Below are positions 34,519-41,170 of a DNA stretch of 64,000 nt, piece by piece. The DNA is taken from contig OY970063.1 in assembly GCA_963705275.1 (NCBI GenBank), forward strand, positions 1,674,001-1,738,000. The letters are read 5' to 3'. The notes beneath the pieces were generated by a model. It ran no database searches, was not told where the DNA came from, and worked only from the letters and a program-made list of their open reading frames with translations. The stretch comes from Fen-1135 sp963705275 (GTDB lineage: Bacteria > Desulfobacterota > Syntrophia > Syntrophales > UBA2185). The position numbers and the translations under genes were made by a program. Numbering within the stretch: the stretch's first letter is position 1; each line of letters opens with the position of its first letter.

Positions 34519-35292
34519 ATGAGCAAAGATATTGTTATCTTATTTTGCGCCCTCATTCTTGCCGCCTCAATAAGCTGTGAGCCGTCGTATCGAACGAAAT
34601 CTCCCTCTGACTCATCCCCAAGAACGTACACAATCGCCAAGGCAAGTTATGATGTATCTCTGATCTCCGTGGAAAGATCCACCGGGACTAAAAAGATATC
34701 CGGAGAGCAAAGAATTGAAGCAGTAATTGAGGATGGAATTTCAAGATTTTATTTTGAAGATGAGATGGTGAGAATTAAATGGTCTCCGACGCCTTATGAC
34801 ATCGTTTTTGTTTTCAATAATAAATCGTATGGGCCGGTGAGAATCGTTTGGGATGCGGCGAGATTTATTGATGAAAAGGGTATAAGCCACCGATTGATAC
34901 ATTCCGGTACTGGCTATGAAGATAGAAACGCTCCGCATCCTCCCACGGTTGTTGCCGCAAGAGGCATCCTTGAAGATTTCGTGCATCCGGCAGATTATTT
35001 CCAGAAGGAGGAAGACTACGGCGGAAGATCAAATAAACAAGAAGGTTATTGGAAGAGGGCGCCGTTCCTGCCGGCTCAGATCAAAGGGACCGCGGAAGAA
35101 TTAAGAGCGAAGGCTGAACCCTTCGTAGGCAAAACCTTTCAGGTGATACTTGCTCTGCAAAGCGACGACGTCCGTAATGATTATGTCAGCACTTTTAAAA
35201 TCAATAAAGTGGATGTAACCGAGGAGAAACGTGAACAGGAAAAAAGTCCAGACAACAAGGAAAAGGGCAAAAGATCCGGCAGGAGGTTATAA
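34519..35292 (+). CDS. hypothetical lipoprotein
   Basis: A 257-residue protein with lipobox ILAASISCEPS (Cys17) when read from ATG 34519; an upstream in-frame GTG at 34459 would bury the signal and is rejected. The mature part has a beta-rich stretch (DEMVRIKWSPTPYDIVFVFN, then YGPVRIVWDAARFID) and a Lys/Glu-rich end. It resembles exported proteins of unknown function that follow a conserved interaction domain, but I do not recognise the family. No clear ribosome site. Confidence 0.6.
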   Translation: MSKDIVILFCALILAASISCEPSYRTKSPSDSSPRTYTIAKASYDVSLISVERSTGTKKISGEQRIEAVIEDGISRFYFEDEMVRIKWSPTPYDIVFVFNNKSYGPVRIVWDAARFIDEKGISHRLIHSGTGYEDRNAPHPPTVVAARGILEDFVHPADYFQKEEDYGGRSNKQEGYWKRAPFLPAQIKGTAEELRAKAEPFVGKTFQVILALQSDDVRNDYVSTFKINKVDVTEEKREQEKSPDNKEKGKRSGRRL

Positions 35293-35334
35293 TTTGCTTG
35301 GAGCCATCCGTTTCTTTTATCCTTTCCCCGAATA

Positions 35335-36075
35335 CTAATATCTTCTGTCCTGTATAAACTGGATCAAAAAACTGTACAGCCCTGTAAAGATGTAGATCAG
35401 GATCAATCCGATAGAAATAAAAATCAGCCATTTTCTAAGTATAATTGAGAGCAATACAATAAGCACTATCAGCAGAATAAGCTTTAATCCGTGAAATTTA
35501 TTAAGCGCCTTAGCCTGCGGTTTGGAAAATTTTACGGTGGAAACCATCAGAAGGGCAACAGCAATGAATGCCGGCACAAAAATCAGCAGGTGACTCCTTA
35601 TGTCTCCAGGGTTGCTGAAGGCAATAGGCACAAGCGCCATTACTATACCCGCGATAGGTGATGGCAAGCCGGAAAAGGAATCGCTGTCATGACTCACGTT
35701 GAACCGGGCAAGCCTGTAGGCCGCGCAAAGAGGAAATGCGGCCGCTATAAACATTCCCACGGGGACATACTTGGTTCCGTTCAGGGAAAATGATACATGG
35801 GAAAGATACGCTGAATAGGCAAGATACCCCGGGGCTATGCCGAATGCCACACAGTCAGCCAGGGAATCGAGCTGCTCTCCGATCTTGCTGGTAACACGGA
35901 GCATCCTTGCAATCTGACCATCAAATCCGTCAAGAAGTGCCGCAAAGAGAATACAAATTCCCGCAACAGCATACTGTTCCTGAGATGCATTCACTATGGC
36001 AATAAATCCAAAAAGAAGGTTCCCCAGAGTAAACGAATTGGGAATCCAAACCTTGCTCAGCCTGAAATGCTTCAT
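35335..36075 (-). CDS. pssA: CDP-diacylglycerol-serine O-phosphatidyltransferase
   Basis: A 246-residue inner-membrane enzyme of the CDP-alcohol phosphatidyltransferase family with about eight helices. The metal/CDP motif DGxxARx8Gx3Dx3D is complete: LDGFDGQIARML, then KIGEQLDSLADCVAFG. The start KHFRLSKVWIPNSFTLGNL is typical of the subclass II (Bacillus-type) PssA found in Deltaproteobacteria. It makes phosphatidylserine, precursor of phosphatidylethanolamine. ATG 36075 has GGGGAG upstream; the frame is open five codons earlier. No psd gene is adjacent, although the two are often linked. Confidence 0.93.
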   Translation of the reverse strand: MKHFRLSKVWIPNSFTLGNLLFGFIAIVNASQEQYAVAGICILFAALLDGFDGQIARMLRVTSKIGEQLDSLADCVAFGIAPGYLAYSAYLSHVSFSLNGTKYVPVGMFIAAAFPLCAAYRLARFNVSHDSDSFSGLPSPIAGIVMALVPIAFSNPGDIRSHLLIFVPAFIAVALLMVSTVKFSKPQAKALNKFHGLKLILLIVLIVLLSIILRKWLIFISIGLILIYIFTGLYSFLIQFIQDRRY

Positions 36076-36182
36076 GCAGACTCCCCACAATATCCCGTAT
36101 TGTTCCTTATCTTAAGACTGCATCATTGTACGTGATGAGTCAATTATATTTTCCTGCTTCGGGATGGAGGGAGCGCCGCGGC

Positions 36183-36217
36183 AAAACAGAAAGGACCGGT
36201 CGCCATAACCGGTCCCT
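36183..36217 (-). terminator. terminator of the 36782-36239 operon
   Basis: On the minus strand GGACCGGT (36215-36208), 7-base loop, ACCGGTCC (36200-36193), followed by TTTCTGTTTT. The 8-bp stem is perfect. Confidence 0.88.
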
Positions 36218-36238
36218 TGAACAACGCATATCCTGCAC

Positions 36239-36502
36239 TTACGCCTTTTCCGCGCAACACGCCTGATCGGATGTTGAACCTGTCTTCTTGAAACAGTCCG
36301 ACATCATCTCCATCTTGCTTCCGCAGCAGGCCATCATCTTCTCCCGCATCTCTTTCTTTCCCTCTTCGGTCATGTCCTTCATTCCCGCACATGAGAACAT
36401 CGCAGCCATCTTCTCCCCGCAGCAGGCCATCATTTTCTTCTTGTCCTCCTCGGACATACCCTTCATGCATCCTTCCATCATCTTGCTAAACATTGCTTCC
36501 AT
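36239..36502 (-). CDS. small Cys/Met-rich protein
   Basis: An 87-residue soluble protein with 9 Cys and many Met, built from an imperfect duplication: MSEEDKKKMMACCGEKMAAM and MTEEGKKEMREKMMACCGSK, each with an ACCG pair, plus ACCAEKA at the C terminus. AAGGAGG lies before ATG 36502 and overlaps the end of the upstream gene. No family recognised. Cys-Cys and Met clusters suggest binding of a soft metal or metalloid ion; this fits its control by the ArsR-type regulator upstream (shared operator), but is inference. It is the last gene before a strong terminator. Confidence 0.75.
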   Translation of the reverse strand: MEAMFSKMMEGCMKGMSEEDKKKMMACCGEKMAAMFSCAGMKDMTEEGKKEMREKMMACCGSKMEMMSDCFKKTGSTSDQACCAEKA

Positions 36503-36503
36503 T

Positions 36504-36782
36504 TCATTCCTCCTTGGTTTTGTTGTCAATTGTTCTTGGTATTCCCCGCACGGACCCCTTATAGACCATCCAGGCGCCTAAAAGAATCAATACTGCGGGC
36601 CAGAAGTAAACCGCTTGCAGCCATGAAAAATCGAGCAGTCCCGCCCTTGCCCCCAGCCAGATCAGGCCGATTGTGACCAGCAGGATGCCGATTTTCTTTT
36701 TTCGAGCAGGACTCCGTTCATGGGTCCAGGCTCTACAACACAGATTGCCGAAGTTTTTTGATGCTGCTTGATTCATTGACAT
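36504..36782 (-). CDS. small two-helix membrane protein (LiaI/LiaF-TM-like)
   Basis: A 92-residue protein with a Cys pair in the cytosolic part (GNLCCRAW) and two membrane helices (KIGILLVTIGLIWLGARAGLL and AVYFWPAVLILLGAWMVY), the pattern of the LiaI-LiaF transmembrane region. ATG 36782 has AAGGAGAAG upstream; the frame is open ten codons earlier. It leads a two-gene operon with the Cys/Met-rich protein (1 base apart) behind a promoter that carries the 24-bp operator also found before the ArsR gene. Confidence 0.75.
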   Translation of the reverse strand: MSMNQAASKNFGNLCCRAWTHERSPARKKKIGILLVTIGLIWLGARAGLLDFSWLQAVYFWPAVLILLGAWMVYKGSVRGIPRTIDNKTKEE

Positions 36783-36849
36783 GACGCTTCTCCTTTCCTT
36801 CTCCCCTGCCATGCTTGAGAAATGGCAGCGGGCGAGTTATTGTTTTTGT

Positions 36850-36901
36850 ATATTTGTATGACTGTCGAAATATATGATAGTGCTAATATTCCGTTTGTCA
36901 A
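36850..36901 (-). promoter_or_regulatory. promoter and ArsR-type operator of the 36782 operon
   Basis: Minus strand: TTGACA (36901-36896), 16 bases, TATCAT (36879-36874), then directly downstream a 24-bp inverted repeat ATATTT, 12 bases, AAATAT (36850-36873) covering the start of transcription. The operator before the ArsR gene (37315-37338) has the same arm length and spacing and agrees in about 17 of 24 positions, including TTTCGA. Repression by the ArsR protein is inferred. Confidence 0.7.
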
Positions 36902-36952
36902 GGGATTGTTTAAGATATTTTTATGATTATGATAATGACTTGAAAATATTGA

Positions 36953-37285
36953 TTATTTACGATGGCCCGTGAGGTATTCCACCATCATCCTGATGGTTTC
37001 TTCCACAGGCTGTCAAAGAATGGTCTGGCCCTGCCGTTCGCAGCGGACAAGGTCGGCGTTGCGGAGCTCCTTGATGTGATGGGAGATCGTGGACAGGGAA
37101 ATATCAAAATTGCTGGCCACGTTGCAGACGGATGGACGCATTTCCTGATCCAGGGATGCCTTTCCCAGTCCGAGACGAATCTTTTCAAAGATGCCCAAGC
37201 GCGTTTCGTTGGATAGGGCCTTGAAGGCGGCAACAACTCGCTCCCGATCTTTCGTTGACTTTCCATTACCTGATTTTCCGGCCAT
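36953..37285 (-). CDS. ArsR-family transcriptional regulator, selenoprotein (UGA at residue 91)
   Basis: ATG 37285 opens an ArsR/SmtB winged helix: AAFKALSNETRLGIFEKI, then CNVASNFDISLSTISHHIKELRNADLV (recognition helix SLSTISHHIKEL), then the wing CERQGQTIL. The frame meets TGA at 37013-37015 but continues QPVEETIRMMVEYLTGHRK to TAA at 36953, which is the final alpha helix that this fold needs. Relatives I remember read GQ(T/F)(I/V)LCSVNxE at this place, so the UGA stands at the Cys. A perfect 6-bp hairpin with loop AGGAU follows. Read through, the protein has 110 residues, normal for ArsR. It probably represses itself and the 36782 operon. Other candidate ligands are Cys near residue 54 (PSVCNVA) and in RCERQG. 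Confidence 0.82.
36981..36997 (-). promoter_or_regulatory. SECIS-like hairpin of the ArsR selenoprotein gene
   Basis: In the mRNA, ACCAUC (nucleotides 16-21 after the UGA) pairs perfectly with GAUGGU (27-32) around AGGAU. The loop begins AGG, as does the AGGUCU loop of E. coli fdhF, and starts 21 bases after the UGA. Confidence 0.72.
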
Positions 37286-37314
37286 GACATTACCCCCGGG
37301 GGAAATATATTTAG

Positions 37315-37364
37315 ATGTTTATATAGTTATCGAAACATATAGTATTTTCCCGACTTTCCGTCAA
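37315..37364 (-). promoter_or_regulatory. promoter and autoregulatory operator of the ArsR gene
   Basis: Minus strand: TTGACG (37364-37359), 17 bases, TATATG (37341-37336). A 24-bp inverted repeat ATGTTT, 12 bases, AAACAT (37315-37338) overlaps the -10 box, 30 bases before the ATG. Same architecture as the operator at 36850-36873. Confidence 0.68.
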
Positions 37365-37688
37365 TCTTTTATTGTCAAGAGTTCTTCATACTTCACTGCC
37401 TCCCATTCATCTCAGCCTGATCTTCACTTCCGGTTACAGACCGTTTGTCAACATTGGTAGATGATACTTTCATTTTTGGCTGCTAATACCTTTATAGATC
37501 CTGCCCTTTTTTCAATATGCTGAATTATAAATTTGTCTCCTGCGATTTTCAAAAATCTCTTAATTCATTTCGCTTGACATAGATATTTGTTTGTTATTTC
37601 ATGCAATCAGTGTCAAGAAAACTGTTGGACGACAAGAAACCCGCATAAAGAATAAGTTGTAACTCTAAGATGATTGAAATCTACCATC
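37365..37688. other. intergenic stretch before the restriction island
   Basis: About 320 bases, AT-rich, between the divergent ArsR promoter and the methyltransferase gene. A TTGACA-like box occurs near 37573 on the plus strand but no convincing -10 pairing was found. No gene seen. Confidence 0.4.
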
Positions 37689-38900
37689 ATGAGATTTAGG
37701 CCTGAAAGCAAAGCAGACAATAATCTGCTTGTCCGCGAAGAACAGCATATTTACACGCTCAGGTCGGATGGTAAGCTAGCACACAAGCGCAAGCGCTTCC
37801 GCCTGATAGATGCTTTTGCTGGAGCCGGAGGGATGACGTTGGGCTTTTCCAAACGTTTTGGCCATGCATTTGATCCGGTATGGGCGAATGATTTCAACAA
37901 TTACTGTGTTGAAACGTACAACATAAATTTCGGCGGGCATTGTCTTTCAGGCGATATCGTGGACATCTTGAATAATCAGTCAATCACGATACCGGAAGCC
38001 GATGCGGTAATCGGCGGACCGCCATGCCAAGGGTTTAGCCTACTCAATAAGAACCGCCAAGGCGACCCTCGCAAACAGCTCTGGCGACCCTACTTCGAAA
38101 TTGTTGAACGGTCCGGGGCGAAAGTCTTTGTCATGGAAAACGTCCCACAGTTGTTAGGATCATTCGAACATGGTGAGATCATCGGGACGGCTAAAGCGAT
38201 GGGGTTCAGGGTTTGGGGAGATGTGCTGTGTGCGGCAGACTTCGGCGTACCTCAAACACGCCGCCGCGCTTTCATTATTGGTTGCAAGCTATTCGACCCG
38301 GCGCTTGTGTTTCCGCCACGCAAAACCCACGTCAAACCAAGTAACAACTCTGCACACCTCAACGCTCTTTTCAACCAAAACGATTTTTTGGAAGAGCCGC
38401 AAGGATGGAAGACCGTCAGAGATGCTATCGAAGATCTCCCCCCGCCTCAAGGGACTGAAATTAGAAACGTTCCTCCACCGCTTGATTTACATTTTGGCCG
38501 TAACCCTACTGAGATTAGTCGGAAGCGATACAGAGCCATCCCGCACGAGGGAATGAACCGTTTTGATTTGCAGCAAATTGCGAAGGAATTAACACCAAAA
38601 TGTTGGCTTCGAAAGAAATCCGGTGGAACGGATTTATTCGGAAGACTTTGGTGGGATCGGCCTGCTTTCACGATTCGGACCGAGTTCTATAAACCGGAGA
38701 AAGGCCGTTATCTGCATCCACGGCAACATCGCCCTATTACGCACCGCGAAGCGGCGCGCTTGCAGTCATTCCCGGATGACTTCATTTTCAAAGGTACCAA
38801 GATTGAGATTGCAAAACAAATCGGCAATGCTGTTCCACCTCTTTTAGCAGCACGCGTGGCTGATGTGGTATATATGCTCTTAACTCTTAAAGACCATTGA
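37689..38900 (+). CDS. DNA (cytosine-5) methyltransferase of a type II restriction system
   Basis: A 403-residue C5-methyltransferase with the motifs in order: I IDAFAGAGGMTLGF, IV GGPPCQGFS (catalytic Cys), VI VFVMENVPQ, VIII FGVPQTRRRAFIIG, a target recognition region with the segment WLRKKSGGTDLFGRLWWDRP, IX THREAARLQSFPDDFIF, X KQIGNAVPPLLA. It protects host DNA from the nuclease encoded two genes on. I use ATG 37689; an in-frame TTG five codons upstream is possible, and neither has a good ribosome site. The gene is tightly packed with vsr (1 base) and the HNH nuclease, a module typical of horizontal acquisition. Confidence 0.94.
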   Translation: MRFRPESKADNNLLVREEQHIYTLRSDGKLAHKRKRFRLIDAFAGAGGMTLGFSKRFGHAFDPVWANDFNNYCVETYNINFGGHCLSGDIVDILNNQSITIPEADAVIGGPPCQGFSLLNKNRQGDPRKQLWRPYFEIVERSGAKVFVMENVPQLLGSFEHGEIIGTAKAMGFRVWGDVLCAADFGVPQTRRRAFIIGCKLFDPALVFPPRKTHVKPSNNSAHLNALFNQNDFLEEPQGWKTVRDAIEDLPPPQGTEIRNVPPPLDLHFGRNPTEISRKRYRAIPHEGMNRFDLQQIAKELTPKCWLRKKSGGTDLFGRLWWDRPAFTIRTEFYKPEKGRYLHPRQHRPITHREAARLQSFPDDFIFKGTKIEIAKQIGNAVPPLLAARVADVVYMLLTLKDH

Positions 38901-38901
38901 T

Positions 38902-39315
38902 ATGACCGATGTATTCTCGCAGGAGAAAAGAAGCTGGATCATGAGCCGCGTCAAGGGCCGCGATACTAAACCTGAAATACTGGTCAGATCATTAATTCAC
39001 CGCATGGGATTTCGGGCTCGTTTACACAGGCGTGACTTACCTGGGGCGCCGGACATCGTCTTACCTCGTCACGACAAAGTAATATTCGTGCATGGGTGCT
39101 TTTGGCACGGACATAAGAGTTGCCCGCGATCAAAACGACCGACAACCAATAAGACTTTTTGGAATAATAAACTTTGCGGAAACATAAAAAGGGACAAACG
39201 GTATCATCGTGAGTTACGACGGCTGGGCTGGAAAGTGTTGATTGTTTGGGAATGTGAGACAAAGAGTCCTGAAAAACTGTTACCAAAGTTGGAGAGATAC
39301 TTGCATGACCACTGA
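38902..39315 (+). CDS. vsr: very short patch repair endonuclease
   Basis: A 137-residue Vsr nuclease that nicks next to T:G mismatches caused by deamination of 5-methylcytosine. Motifs: RVKGRDTKPEILVRSLIH, DLPGAPDIVLPRHDKVIFVH with the catalytic Asp, and the zinc site HGCFWHGHKSCPRS, then RDKRYHRELRRLGWKVLIVW. Length matches E. coli Vsr. It starts one base after the methyltransferase stop and its end overlaps the nuclease gene by 11 bases. Confidence 0.95.
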   Translation: MTDVFSQEKRSWIMSRVKGRDTKPEILVRSLIHRMGFRARLHRRDLPGAPDIVLPRHDKVIFVHGCFWHGHKSCPRSKRPTTNKTFWNNKLCGNIKRDKRYHRELRRLGWKVLIVWECETKSPEKLLPKLERYLHDH

Positions 39316-40246
39316 GAAAAAGTACCGGAAGCAAGTTGACTCTGAAGCAATTCGCCGAAGGGTCGAAGAACTGATTCGCAATTTTGAATCTGAACTTCAA
39401 ACGGTAGAACTTCGTCCGAAGGTCCTTGCCCTGGTACCGATTTTTCACAGTTTACGTGACTTGGGAAAGGCGCTGATTCCTTCCGAGTACGCATCGGCCG
39501 CGAGGGATCGGATTCTATACTATTTTCGTAAGTATCCTGGGATTGTCATAGCTGGCGACGAGTTGCTTGTCGTATCCGGTATTCAGGAGTATGCACGGCG
39601 TGTGCGTGAATTACGCGTGCAGTTAGGATGGGCTATCGCAAGCGGTGTGACGCTTAAAGAAATGAACGAAGATCAAGACGTGGATATCCCAAGTGAATTG
39701 AAAGCGATGAAGCCAAACGACTATGCGTTGCTTAATGAAGTGCAGGATCGTGATGCAGCGCACCGTTGGAACGTCGCCAATGCGATACGAAAGGAACGCG
39801 GTTCAGTCCGTGACAAGATTCTTAAGTATCTGCGGGCAAACGTCGGAAAAGCGGTCACGAATGAAGAGTTACGCTATGTCGCAGGAAATAAGACAGAATG
39901 GGCACGGCGGACCCGTGAGTTACGAACTGAGTTTGGTTGGCCTATTGTAACGAAGTCTACCGGGCGCCCGGACTTGGCTGTTGGTGTATATGTACTGCAA
40001 GCTGATCGGCAAAGTCCAGAACATGATAGGCACATACCAGACGACATACGCCGAGAAGTTCTACGTCGTGATGGATATAGATGCAAAGAGTGCGACTGGT
40101 CGCACGAAGTATGGAATCCATCTGATCCACGGCATCTTGAGTTGCATCATGTCAAATATCACGCAGATGGCGGAGAGAACTCGAAAGACAATTTAACGAC
40201 CCTTTGCACGGTATGTCATGATAAGACACATAGAAGAGAAAGATGA
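39305..40246 (+). CDS. HNH restriction endonuclease with two winged-helix-like repeats
   Basis: A 313-residue protein. Residues about 65-115 and 170-215 are two homologous modules (RDRILYYFRKYPGIVIAGDE, then YARRVRELRVQLGWAI; and RDKILKYLRANVGKAVTNEE, then WARRTRELRTEFGWPI), probably winged-helix DNA-recognition domains. The C-terminal HNH domain has REVLRRDGYRCKECDW, LELHHVKYHADGGENSKDN and LCTVCHDKTH, with paired CxxC zinc ligands. GGAGAG precedes ATG 39305 inside the end of vsr. Position behind a C5-methyltransferase and vsr makes it the cognate restriction enzyme; the target site cannot be read. Confidence 0.88.
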   Translation: MTTEKKYRKQVDSEAIRRRVEELIRNFESELQTVELRPKVLALVPIFHSLRDLGKALIPSEYASAARDRILYYFRKYPGIVIAGDELLVVSGIQEYARRVRELRVQLGWAIASGVTLKEMNEDQDVDIPSELKAMKPNDYALLNEVQDRDAAHRWNVANAIRKERGSVRDKILKYLRANVGKAVTNEELRYVAGNKTEWARRTRELRTEFGWPIVTKSTGRPDLAVGVYVLQADRQSPEHDRHIPDDIRREVLRRDGYRCKECDWSHEVWNPSDPRHLELHHVKYHADGGENSKDNLTTLCTVCHDKTHRRER

Positions 40247-40302
40247 TGGTTGTCTAACACTCATAGTTGTGGCGAAAGGGGGGAAGGCTATTTAAGTTCG
40301 AT

Positions 40303-40566
40303 ATGCAGGCATACAGAATTCACAAGATAGTCATTGCCGCCGATAATGCAGAAGAAGCTTGTGCCTTCTATCGCGAGGAAATAGGCGGTACCCTGCCCGA
40401 TGTGATTGAAGAACTGCCCTATTTGATCGAAGTATGCTGTGATGACGGAACCGTTAAACCCGCCAAAGCACGCATCAACGAGGAGATGGACGCCCGTAAT
40501 TCCTGGCTGATCATGGGTATCCCTTGCGAACTCCACGCGCCCTTTGTCATCGGCACCCTGCCATGA
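40303..40566 (+). CDS. hypothetical 87-residue protein (multi-copy family in this window)
   Basis: Starts MQAYRIHKIVIAADNAEEAC and continues FYREEIGGTLPDVIEELP and DARNSWLIMGIPCELHAPFV. The frame is open 12 codons upstream. No family recognised; the opening pattern (hydrophobic strand, then Ala/Glu-rich helix) suggests a small ferredoxin-like fold. Two decayed pieces of related genes lie at 43313-43349 and 46399-46446, with mostly third-position differences in the latter, so this family was once duplicated locally and was under coding selection. Confidence 0.6.
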   Translation: MQAYRIHKIVIAADNAEEACAFYREEIGGTLPDVIEELPYLIEVCCDDGTVKPAKARINEEMDARNSWLIMGIPCELHAPFVIGTLP

Positions 40567-40642
40567 CAAAAAAAATAATATTGTTGACGAATAGATATAT
40601 GGCCGCGGACTCTCGTCCTGTTCTATGTATGAGTATACTTCT

Positions 40643-41053
40643 TCACGGTCGATTTGCTTTATTTTTGTAAGAGTTAATTTCCTTGATCAGTTCAAGAGTG
40701 TCAAAGTAGACTTCATTTCGCTTGATTTTCCCCTGATCGTCAAACTGGACAAAGCAGACGCCGATGCATTCAATTATTTTACTGCCAACGGGGATTTTGG
40801 CGAGCCACTTGTTCAAGAAGCCTCCTTCCATGGGGATGGGTTCAATCTGGGTCCAAACCCAGTTCGGATTCTGTCTCAGCAGCTTTCTGAAGTAGTTTGT
40901 CAGCGCCTCCTTTCCGCGAACCCCTTTGGGAATGGTCGGATCAAGGTAAAAGGCATCATCCGAATAATAATCAGCCAAGCCTTCCGGATTATTTCCTGTC
41001 CATGCGGGCAGCCATCGCGATGCAAATTCCCTTGCTTCTTCTTTCGTCATCAT
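40643..41053 (-). CDS. SnoaL-like / NTF2-fold protein
   Basis: A 136-residue protein of the nuclear transport factor 2-like fold: AREFASRWLPAWTGNNPEGL, DYYSDDAFYLDPTIPKGVRG, YFRKLLRQNPNW, and FVQFDDQGKIKRNEVYFDTLEL are the usual steroid isomerase / SnoaL segments. The cone-shaped pocket of this fold binds small hydrophobic molecules or acts as an isomerase or hydratase; no catalytic set can be assigned. ATG 41053 has a GGGGGTCGGGA stretch upstream. Confidence 0.8.
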   Translation of the reverse strand: MMTKEEAREFASRWLPAWTGNNPEGLADYYSDDAFYLDPTIPKGVRGKEALTNYFRKLLRQNPNWVWTQIEPIPMEGGFLNKWLAKIPVGSKIIECIGVCFVQFDDQGKIKRNEVYFDTLELIKEINSYKNKANRP

Positions 41054-41170
41054 TTCCCGACCCCCTTTAAGTATCAATTGCTGAGGTTAAAATAATAATG
41101 TAATAGAAGCTAAAGTGCAACAAAATGAAATTAGAAAAAGACGTCTGAAACTGTAATGGGGAGACCCGGA

